From the NCBI GenBank assembly GCA_021827445.1, contig JAKAVW010000024.1, positions 1 to 17,774 of the forward strand: 17,774 nt of DNA. Direction: 5' to 3'. Under the pieces are notes generated by a model that made no database searches, was not told where the DNA came from, and worked only from the letters and a program-made list of their open reading frames with translations. This document shows, piece after piece, positions 1 through 5,810 of this stretch (the first letter of the stretch is position 1; each line of letters begins with the position of its first letter). Both the position numbers and the translations under genes were made by a program. Origin of the DNA: Pseudomonadota bacterium. GTDB taxonomy: Bacteria; Pseudomonadota; Gammaproteobacteria; Acidithiobacillales; Acidithiobacillaceae.

Positions 1-193
1 ACCAGGTCCTGCGGTTGCCCGTTCTCTCTGTTGCCCATACGCTCCTCCAATCGCCCGAATTAGGCGTCAGAGAAACGCTATCAATCCCGGCCGCCCCCAG
101 TCACGCACGCGTGCCGGAAGTACACGCCACTCCAGGTCCTTCCCCTGCCCGCCCCACCCCGCCAGACCTTCTCGGATTGCCGGCGGTAAGCCG

Positions 194-360
194 TTTTGGG
201 CCTCTTCCCGCCGCACTGGGTTCGAATACTGCGTCTACCCCCACAGGCAACTGTTTACCGTTCCGGCTACATCCCGCCGGACTGGGTTCTATAACCGCGT
301 ACAGATCGCGGAAGGGTGTGCTTCGTTCCGGCTGTATCCCGCCGGACTGGGTTCTATAAC
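194..360 (-). CRISPR. Minimal type V-M-like CRISPR array, three repeats and two spacers
   Basis: Two near-identical 36-bp repeats lie at 325-360 and 260-295; they differ at two adjacent bases. A third, degenerate copy lies at 194-229. Spacers are 29 bp (296-324) and 30 bp (230-259). On the minus strand each good repeat starts GTTATAGAACCCAGT and ends with a hairpin, CCGGC and GCCGG around an 8-base loop, followed by AAC next to the spacer. That matches a type V crRNA 5' handle. The two bases that differ between the good repeats fall in the loop, so the stem is preserved. The leftmost repeat keeps its 5' half but has lost the 3' hairpin half, as expected for the leader-distal end when transcription runs leftwards like the effector gene. 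The first repeat starts 15 bases after the effector stop, so there is almost no separate leader. No spacer matched the window by eye. The link to type V-M is inferred from the neighbouring gene. Confidence 0.85.
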
Positions 361-375
361 GGTTCCTCAGTACCC

Positions 376-2148
376 TTATTGATTTCCAGCGAATGGATTC
401 CCGGCAAACTTACGTCCCGTACGGTCGCCCGTACGGTCGTAAGCATCCGCTCTCAAAACGGAATTATACAGGTTCCATGCGGCGTTTTTATCCGGGTCCG
501 CCAGCACTCCACAGTGCCCACACCTCTGCATGATATTCTGGCGCGGGCGTTCCGTGAGCCCCATGTTCTGCCCGCACTCGTTGCAGGCCGTTGTCATGCA
601 GGCGGCCCCGATTTCGTGGACCACGGTTCCTGCCTTCTCCGCCTGCCAGCGGAGTTCGTGCAGAAACTCATGGAGTGCGGCCCACGTCCGCTGACGACGG
701 ACCGGCAACGGAATCTTGGTTTGCTCCCTATCCGACTTTTTGACACGCTCCAAGACGGCCCTATCGCTCAGCTTTAATTTTTCAACGGCGACCACGCCAT
801 AGCGCGAGACGATCGCGCGGGCGATGTTTCGGTAGGTGTGCAGCCTGTTTGACAACAGGCGTTGGCGCATGTTCTCGCGTTGGCGCCAGAGTTTCGTGTG
901 CGCACGGTGCCACTCAACTAGCCGCGTGAGTTGCACGGGTTCGTACTCAGGCGCCTGCTCGCTCCAGACGCGGTAAGCGCGCGAAAGCGTCCGGCTACTC
1001 CACTCCGGCGCGCGCGCCGCCGCCTTCAATGCCTCCGGCCCGGCTTTGATTGTGGTCTGCAACTCAGCCACCGCGGCGTTCAGGGTCTTATCCATACGGG
1101 TGAAGAGTGTCTCGACATACTCCATACCTTCCATCCATTCGCGTGACAGGGCGATTTCAAGAGCCTCGTGCTCGCCAACCAGGTAGCCTACGCGGAGACC
1201 GCCTGGCACCAGTCGGGATCCAACAGCAATACCACAGATGCCCTTCCCGGACCGGGTTTCAGGTTGTTTGTCCGGCACTGCACACAGGATCGCTACTTCC
1301 CACTTAAAATCCGGTCCGATTCGGCGGCGGTTGACGGTGACATTCTTGATCACCGCGTGGTCAGGTAGCGGACGGTGCATCACCATCGGCCAAACCAGTG
1401 TGCGGTTGGTTTTTTTACCTTGTGCATCACGGCCCGTGTAAATGCGCAGTGTCAGCGTAGTGCGCGACAAGCGTCGGCGGTCCCCCTTATGGGTATGGGG
1501 GTCATAGGCGGCCGCTGGCACTGGGGTGATCTTGAGCCAGGCACACGCGCCTTTGAACACATCCTCGGCTGCTACACCCCCTGACACACGCCCGGTGAAG
1601 CGCCCCTCGCCCGTGAAAGGTTTGAAGCGCAGTGTGCCCCCGCTTTTCAGCACTTTGGCGCGCGCGACTTCAAATGAATTGACAACGGCTTCGTAGTTTC
1701 CCCACCACAGACCGGAGTTGTGAAGTGCTGTCTTTACGTCGGCGTAGAAGCGGTCCTGTAATGCCTTGATCTCGGTCCCGGCTTCCGCTTTCGCCTGGAA
1801 TTTGGCCACGCGCAACGCCACACGCTTCTCCTTGAGCGCGGCCAGCGACTCGCGGATGGTGTGGTCTTGAGCGGACGTATTGACCTGTTTTGAATGGGTC
1901 TGGGCGTGCAGGCGCTTTTTCTCGGTACGGGCAGTCTCCAAAACATGCTCCAGCATCGCGCACTCCTCAGTCAAGCGGGCGACCTGGCTGCTGGTGCGCA
2001 CCAGGATATTCACATAGGCCTTCCGGTTATTGAGGTGCAGTTCGACCAGAGCGTTCCACAGCCGCGTTTGCAACCTCAAATGCTCGAGGGCATCGTCGCC
2101 CCAGTTATTCGGAGGTAGCAGGCCATACTTTCGGACTTTGACACCCAT
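376..2148 (-). CDS. cas12m: Cas12m-like (type V-M, formerly V-U1/C2c4) CRISPR effector with altered RuvC-I site
   Basis: This 590-residue protein has the size of Cas12m, a miniature type V effector. The C-terminal part has the TnpB/Cas12 layout. RuvC-I reads GIAVGSRLVPGGLRV, with Ala308 (codon 1225-1227) where a nuclease has Asp. RuvC-II is VVAVEKL with Glu456. A zinc finger is formed by C522-x2-C525 and C543-x2-C546. RuvC-III is DPDKNAAWNL with Asp553. The segment before RuvC-I and the lysine/arginine-rich helices after it resemble the Mycolicibacterium Cas12m as I remember it. Characterised Cas12m proteins bind dsDNA under crRNA guidance and silence transcription without cutting it. The N-terminal 270 residues are divergent. 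The ATG at 2146-2148 has no good Shine-Dalgarno; a GATAAT box lies upstream on the minus strand. No cas1 or cas2 is nearby. The C-terminus carries an in-frame 12-bp tandem duplication. A TnpB-like nuclease is the alternative, but the length and adjacent array argue against it. Confidence 0.85.
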   Translation of the reverse strand: MGVKVRKYGLLPPNNWGDDALEHLRLQTRLWNALVELHLNNRKAYVNILVRTSSQVARLTEECAMLEHVLETARTEKKRLHAQTHSKQVNTSAQDHTIRESLAALKEKRVALRVAKFQAKAEAGTEIKALQDRFYADVKTALHNSGLWWGNYEAVVNSFEVARAKVLKSGGTLRFKPFTGEGRFTGRVSGGVAAEDVFKGACAWLKITPVPAAAYDPHTHKGDRRRLSRTTLTLRIYTGRDAQGKKTNRTLVWPMVMHRPLPDHAVIKNVTVNRRRIGPDFKWEVAILCAVPDKQPETRSGKGICGIAVGSRLVPGGLRVGYLVGEHEALEIALSREWMEGMEYVETLFTRMDKTLNAAVAELQTTIKAGPEALKAAARAPEWSSRTLSRAYRVWSEQAPEYEPVQLTRLVEWHRAHTKLWRQRENMRQRLLSNRLHTYRNIARAIVSRYGVVAVEKLKLSDRAVLERVKKSDREQTKIPLPVRRQRTWAALHEFLHELRWQAEKAGTVVHEIGAACMTTACNECGQNMGLTERPRQNIMQRCGHCGVLADPDKNAAWNLYNSVLRADAYDRTGDRTGRKFAGNPFAGNQ

Positions 2149-2193
2149 GATTAATACTCGAATTATCTGCTGTTACTCATTGAAGATCATCAT

Positions 2194-2500
2194 CTAACAG
2201 ATGTCCAGTGACGGAGCTGTTGGCGAGCCTGAATGCGTGGAACCTTCAACCACGGGTAGGACTTGGGCCTTCATCTTGCGGGTGCGGGGTTCTATTCGAT
2301 CGGGCCGGTTGCCGATGGTCAGTTGGGCGATCAGCCGGAACATGATGAGTGGTGTGCGCCTGGTCGAGGCCGGTGCGCTGCGACATCCATTCGGTCCATA
2401 GTTGCACGGTATACTTGAAGCTCAGCGTGCGCAACGGTACGTCTGCCTCGATCACCGCTTGCGCCAACAACAGATGGATCAGATTGTAGACGTTCACCGT
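2194..2500 (-). pseudogene. Decayed IS4-family transposase, C-terminal fragment
   Basis: The minus-strand translation from about 2500 gives NVYNLIHLLLAQAVIEADV, then LRTLSFKYTVQLWTEW, the signature near the C-terminus of IS4-family DDE transposases. After a frameshift near 2360 the reading continues as FRLIAQLTIGNRPDRIEPR, also typical of this family. The end (RQQLRHWTSV) is recovered only after a further shift and closes at a TAG at 2194-2196. The catalytic core is absent. The fragment sits directly upstream of the effector start, and its right edge meets an IS110 fragment at about 2500, so both elements are truncated. The gene is non-functional; assignment to family level comes from motif recognition only. 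Confidence 0.75.
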
Positions 2501-2502
2501 CT

Positions 2503-2840
2503 ATGCTCAACCCGCACAATGTCCACCATTATGCCCGCGCGCTGGGGCGCCGCGCCAAGGCCGGTCGGGTGGATGCGGCGCTGTTGGCGCGCGATCTGGC
2601 CCGGGAGCGTGTGGGTTTGCATCCCTGGCAGCCACCCACCCCGGCCTAGAAACGGTTCACCGTATTGCTCAAACGCCGGGCCAAACTCGTAGTGGCCAGG
2701 GTATATTGCGGGCGAGCCTCGCCGATCTGGGCGTCTTGCAGACAGCACGAGAGACAACCTTAAAACAATTCGATCAATTCCTCACCGCCCTGGATCACGA
2801 GTTGCAGCAGGCCGTGCGGACGCTGCCGCAGGGCGCCGCC
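2503..2840 (+). pseudogene. Decayed IS110-family transposase, N-terminal fragment
   Basis: From the ATG at 2503 the translation reads MLNPHNVHHYARALGRRAK, then GRVDAALLARDLARERVGL, the end of the DEDD (RuvC-like) domain of IS110-family transposases. A TAG at 2647-2649 interrupts the frame. The same frame continues past it with RFTVLLKRRAKLVVAR. After a frameshift near 2700 the family's coiled region follows in another frame: SLADLGVLQTARETTLKQF, then an ALDHELQQAV stretch, to about 2840. The start of the DEDD domain and the whole C-terminal serine-containing domain are missing. The usual Asp in the KTDR-like motif is Gly here. The element is dead. Confidence 0.8.
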
Positions 2841-2867
2841 TGGTACCGATTCAATCTCAACGGAGGG

Positions 2868-2971
2868 GATATGAAAGCTACCGCAATCGCTGCAGGCTTT
2901 ACTCCCATTTCCAGTTGCGTTTCAATCACCGCCCGTTTCTCCATACTCAACTGACCATAGATTTTTCCCAT
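2868..2971 (-). pseudogene. IS30-like transposase, N-terminal stub
   Basis: On the minus strand an ATG at 2969-2971 opens a frame reading MGKIYGQLSMEKRAVIETQ, followed by LEMGVKPAAIAVAF. This resembles the N-terminal helix-turn-helix of IS30-family transposases, which begins with a YxxLSxEER-like motif and a GxxxxxIA helix. The expected RSPSTISREL continuation is lost after about 35 codons, where the sequence meets the end of the IS110 relic. The start codon overlaps the left arm of the inverted repeat at 2971-3010, which fits a terminal repeat just outside the transposase gene. Family assignment is tentative because only one short domain remains. Confidence 0.55.
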
Positions 2972-3179
2972 GCAACATTATCTCCCATCAGTAGTGTCCG
3001 GTTGAAATTGGTACTGCTGCTTGGGAAGCCAGAATCTGCGCGGGTTTCAAGAGATGTCAAGGTGTCTCCGATTTCAACGTTGACACAGTTGCGTGGCTCT
3101 TATGAATCAGGCACTTGCAAATGAAAAGTTGTCGAATTCAAAATCAACCGGACAGTAATGATCTCCCATAAATGTTGCA
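2971..3179. repeat. Imperfect inverted repeat arms of about 40 bp, probable insertion-sequence ends
   Basis: The left arm (2971-3010) and the reverse complement of the right arm (3139-3179) match over about 40 positions with roughly eight differences. They start TGCAACATT and share a perfect 11-bp core, TGTCCGGTTGA (2995-3005 and, inverted, 3144-3154). The 128 bases between the arms (3011-3138) hold no recognisable gene. The left arm adjoins the IS30-like stub, so the arms could be ends of two facing copies of the same element, or a small non-autonomous MITE-like element. The same 11-bp core recurs at 17695-17705 near the window end. From 3180 to the promoter at 3263 I see nothing else. Confidence 0.6.
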
Positions 3180-3262
3180 CTTGGTCTTTGAGCGCGCCCG
3201 GTTTAGCGCAACAGGAATAACGGGCCAGGAGCCAGTCAGACCTGTGAACTGGGGAGGGGGAG

Positions 3263-3291
3263 TTGACAAGGAAAATAGCATTTGTTGAACT
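3263..3291 (+). promoter_or_regulatory. Probable sigma-70 promoter of the methionine operon
   Basis: A perfect TTGACA lies at 3263-3268. Seventeen bases further, TGAACT at 3286-3291 is a weak -10 box (three of six consensus positions). This would start transcription near 3298, just before the first base of the riboswitch at 3302. That position, more than the -10 box, makes the call credible. Confidence 0.5.
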
Positions 3292-3301
3292 ATGTACGCC
3301 T

Positions 3302-3417
3302 ACTCATCGAGACCGGCTGAGGGACTGGCCCTTTGAAGCCGGGGCAACCCGCGAAACCAACCCTTTCGCGAAGGTGCCAACTCCTGCGGGGATGTATCCA
3401 TCCTCCGATAGATGAGT
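3302..3417 (+). ncRNA. SAM-I (S-box) riboswitch aptamer
   Basis: The helix P1 is formed by ACTCATC (3302-3308) and GATGAGT (3411-3417). Inside it stand the conserved S-box blocks in order: GAGACCGGCTGAGGGACTGG, CCCTTTGAAGCC, GGGGCAACC, then GGTGCCAACTCCTGCGG. These are the kink-turn, P3 and P4 core segments of the SAM-I aptamer, which binds S-adenosylmethionine and shuts off methionine genes when SAM is abundant. The aptamer lies directly upstream of metX-metB-hom-lysC/lysA-asd, which fits that role. Base 3417 can also serve the next stem, so the aptamer and expression platform are directly stacked. Confidence 0.95.
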
Positions 3418-3544
3418 TGCCGCAATCCCCGTGGCCGGAGATGTTCCGGACGCGAGGGGTGCGGTAATCCAGCTGTCGGCTCTCCACAGGATCCTGATGA
3501 GGAATCCCGCTTCGCTGGTCGCGAAGCCTGACTTGGAGAGCTAG
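3418..3544 (+). promoter_or_regulatory. Riboswitch expression platform that sequesters the metX ribosome binding site
   Basis: Two structured blocks fill the gap between aptamer and metX. First, TTGCCGCA (3417-3424) and CCCC (3427-3430) pair with TGCGGTAA (3460-3467) and GGGG (3456-3459), enclosing a small CCGGA/TCCGG hairpin. Second, GCTCTCCA (3479-3486) pairs perfectly with TGGAGAGC (3534-3541) and encloses two hairpins, one of them the perfect GCTTCGC/GCGAAGC. The 3' strand of this outer stem contains the GGAG Shine-Dalgarno, six bases before the metX ATG. There is no U-run after any stem, so control is probably translational, not by termination. A second GATGAG (3496-3501) could compete with the aptamer's P1 3' strand for CTCATC; this last switch idea is speculation. 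Confidence 0.7.
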
Positions 3545-4624
3545 ATGCCCACCCGTACCCACAGCCATGGCGTACACGGGTCTGCGGGCGCAGACATAAC
3601 CCGTTCTCCGCCTAAGCCATTTCCTGGCTCAATGCGGATTGCACCGGCCGTCAATATCGTTGCACTGGCAAACTTCCGCCCAAAATACAGCACAGCAAGG
3701 GTGGGGGTCCGCCTCACCTATCACCTGTATGGTACCGCACCTCTACCGGTCGTGATCGTACAGGGCGGTATTTCAGCAACACGCCATCTCGTAACCTCTC
3801 CATGCAGCGACACTCCGGGGTGGTGGGATGACATCGTCGGTATGCACCGCGCCATTGATCTCAATACCTACCGGGTTTTGAGCATGGACTACCTCACGGA
3901 CTTCCAGTGCAGGGACGAAGGGTACGTGGCCATCAGCACGGAAGATCAGGCCGATGCCTTGACAGCCGTGCTCGATGTTGTCGGAATCGAACGCGTGCAC
4001 GCATTTGTCGGCGCTTCCTATGGCGCCATGGTGGGGCTCGCATTTGCTGCCCTACACCCCCGGCGGTTAACGCGGCTGATCGCCATCAGTGGGGCGGATC
4101 GGCCGCATCCCATGGCGACGGCGTTCCGCAGCATCCAGCGCGACATCATACGCAAGGGGCTCGACAGCGATGCCCCGCGTGAACATCTGGCGCTTGCCAG
4201 AGCTTTGGGTCTGGTTACCTACAGTTCGCATCAGGATTTTGAGGCGCGCTTTTCCGAGTCGCCACGATATCTGGATGGGCAATGGAGCTTTCAGGTGGCA
4301 AAGTATCTGCGCGATAAGGCGCGCCGATTCGCCTCCCGCGTAACCCCGCAAGCCTATCTGAGATTGTCAGAATCTTTGGATTTGCATCAGGTGGATCCCG
4401 CTCGTATCCGCGTGCCTGTCACGTTGGTGGCGGTCCACCCGGACCAAGTGGTACCCATGGAGCAGATGCGCGCGCTGGCGAGAATGCTGGGTACGTATGG
4501 TCGATTGATTGAGTTTGAATCCTGCTACGGCCATGACGCTTTTCTGAAGGAACCCCGACGGCTATCACCGCTGCTGTGCACAGCGCTTACTGATGAGAAT
4601 TGTAAACATGAACACATCTGTTGA
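3545..4624 (+). CDS. metX: Homoserine O-acyltransferase of the MetX alpha/beta-hydrolase type, probably succinyl-CoA dependent
   Basis: This cytoplasmic enzyme activates homoserine by O-acylation, the committed step of methionine synthesis. The 359-residue protein has an alpha/beta-hydrolase core: the VVIVQGGISATRH strand-loop near residue 70, the nucleophile elbow VGASYGAM with Ser158, the acid Asp300 in VHPDQVVP and the base His330 in CYGHDAFLKE. The overall pattern, with ISTEDQADAL, SGADRPHPMATAFRS and LSESLDLHQVDPARIRVP, resembles the Xanthomonas-like MetX branch that uses succinyl-CoA, not classical acetyl-using MetX. Succinyl use also fits the adjacent metB. The acyl specificity is inferred. 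The ATG at 3545 is preceded by GGAG at six bases, inside a sequestering stem. About 30 N-terminal residues before MRIAPAV are unconserved-looking. The last 17 bases overlap metB, suggesting translational coupling. Confidence 0.9.
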   Translation: MPTRTHSHGVHGSAGADITRSPPKPFPGSMRIAPAVNIVALANFRPKYSTARVGVRLTYHLYGTAPLPVVIVQGGISATRHLVTSPCSDTPGWWDDIVGMHRAIDLNTYRVLSMDYLTDFQCRDEGYVAISTEDQADALTAVLDVVGIERVHAFVGASYGAMVGLAFAALHPRRLTRLIAISGADRPHPMATAFRSIQRDIIRKGLDSDAPREHLALARALGLVTYSSHQDFEARFSESPRYLDGQWSFQVAKYLRDKARRFASRVTPQAYLRLSESLDLHQVDPARIRVPVTLVAVHPDQVVPMEQMRALARMLGTYGRLIEFESCYGHDAFLKEPRRLSPLLCTALTDENCKHEHIC

Positions 4625-5810
4625 CCTCGCCACCACTGCGGTACGAGCTGGTATCGAAACCGACACACAGCACGGTGCGGTCGTGCCGCCGCTGTATCTA
4701 TCCGCCAACTTCAGCTTCAGCGGATTCAACGCACGCCGTCAGTATGATTACACCCGCAGCGGCAATCCCACCCGCGATCTGCTCGGCGCAGCACTGGCAG
4801 AGCTGGAAGGTGGCGTGGCCGCAATCGTCACCGCTTCCGGCATGGCGGCCGTGATGCTGCCCCTACAGTTACTCAAGCCGGGCGACGGGCTGGTGATTCC
4901 CCATGATTGCTATGGCGGCAGTTATCGGCTATTCACGGCTTGGGCGCATAAAAGACACTTCGAATTGCAAATCATCGATCAGACCGACCCCCATGCTTTG
5001 CGTACGGCACTGGAGAAAAAGCCACGCCTCGTCTGGGTGGAAACCCCCAGCAATCCGCTCTTGCGCATCACCGACCTGCGGGAGGTCGTGCAGCTTGCCC
5101 ACCGCGTGAACAGCCTGGTGGTCGTGGACAACACCTTCCTCTCGGCCCTGTGGCAACGGCCCCTGGAATACGGCGCGGACCTGGTGCTGTACTCGACCAC
5201 CAAATATATCAACGGGCATAGTGACGTGGTGGGGGGCGCGGTAATTAGCGCCCATGCCGCGCTGCACGAAGAGCTGGCGTGGTGGGCGAACTGTCTCGGC
5301 GTGACCGGAGCCCCGTTCGACAGCTATCTGACCCTGCGTGGACTGCGTACCCTGCCGGCGCGTCTGCGCGTGCATGAGGAAAATGCCGCCGCCATGGTCA
5401 AGCTGTTGACCCGACATCCCGCGGTCCACCGAGTGTACTATCCGGGTTTGTCAACGCATCCGGGATACCCCATCGCCGCGCGGCAGCAAGCCAGTTTCGG
5501 CGCCATGGTGAGTTTCGAGTTGCGCGGTGGGGAGACGCAGATTCGTGCGTTTCTGGATGGCCTGCGCCATTTTTCCCTGGCCGAATCCCTGGGTGGCGTG
5601 GAAAGCCTCGTCGCCCACCCTGCCACCATGACCCATGCCGCCATGGAGGTGGAGGCCCGCCGCCATGCAGGAATCCGTGACACGTTACTGCGGCTGTCCA
5701 TCGGCATCGAATCCTCTGCGGATCTGCTCAGTGACCTGGAGGCTGGATTGTGCCGCGCGGCCAAACTCGCGGTTACGCCGGATTTTGCAGCGGCCGAGGG
5801 ATGTCCATGA
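4608..5810 (+). CDS. metB: Cystathionine gamma-synthase / O-succinylhomoserine (thiol)-lyase
   Basis: This PLP enzyme joins O-succinylhomoserine and cysteine into cystathionine. The protein belongs to the Cys/Met metabolism PLP family throughout. It has the N-terminal YDYTRSGNPTRDLLGAAL block, the cofactor-stacking DCYGGSYRLF segment, VWVETPSNP, VVVDNTF and the Schiff-base lysine in YSTTKYINGHSDVVGG (Lys199 from this start). The C-terminal ESLGGVESLVAHPATMTHA and RLSIGIE segments are typical too. The chosen ATG (4608) gives 400 residues and a normal N-terminus (MNTSVDLATTAVRAG). An in-frame ATG at 4593 would add only five residues. The start lies inside the end of metX, and the stop TGA overlaps the hom ATG. 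Direct sulfhydrylation to homocysteine is possible in this family and cannot be excluded. The TTxxGHSD-type motif does not by itself separate synthase from sulfhydrylase. Confidence 0.93.
   Translation: MNTSVDLATTAVRAGIETDTQHGAVVPPLYLSANFSFSGFNARRQYDYTRSGNPTRDLLGAALAELEGGVAAIVTASGMAAVMLPLQLLKPGDGLVIPHDCYGGSYRLFTAWAHKRHFELQIIDQTDPHALRTALEKKPRLVWVETPSNPLLRITDLREVVQLAHRVNSLVVVDNTFLSALWQRPLEYGADLVLYSTTKYINGHSDVVGGAVISAHAALHEELAWWANCLGVTGAPFDSYLTLRGLRTLPARLRVHEENAAAMVKLLTRHPAVHRVYYPGLSTHPGYPIAARQQASFGAMVSFELRGGETQIRAFLDGLRHFSLAESLGGVESLVAHPATMTHAAMEVEARRHAGIRDTLLRLSIGIESSADLLSDLEAGLCRAAKLAVTPDFAAAEGCP

Noticed and set aside
145..180. A possible fourth CRISPR repeat left of the degenerate one
   Set aside because: Only about 20 of 36 positions match, mostly C-rich ones, and the spacing is 49 bases against 65-66 for the others.
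230..324. Self-targeting by the two spacers within this window
   Set aside because: By eye, only matches of 8-10 bases were found elsewhere in the window, which is chance level. A genome search would be needed.
15..359. A 114-codon plus-strand frame over the array
   Set aside because: It reads through the CRISPR repeats, is proline-rich from base composition, and has no Shine-Dalgarno or recognisable domain.
376..2148. Reading the effector as a TnpB transposon nuclease
   Set aside because: It is about 200 residues longer than usual TnpB, lies next to 36-bp repeats with type V hairpins, and its RuvC-I context resembles Cas12m.
3480..3541. Hammerhead-like CTGATGAG in the metX leader
   Set aside because: The following stem II and GAAA element cannot be formed. 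The bases are better explained by the junction that hides the metX ribosome site.
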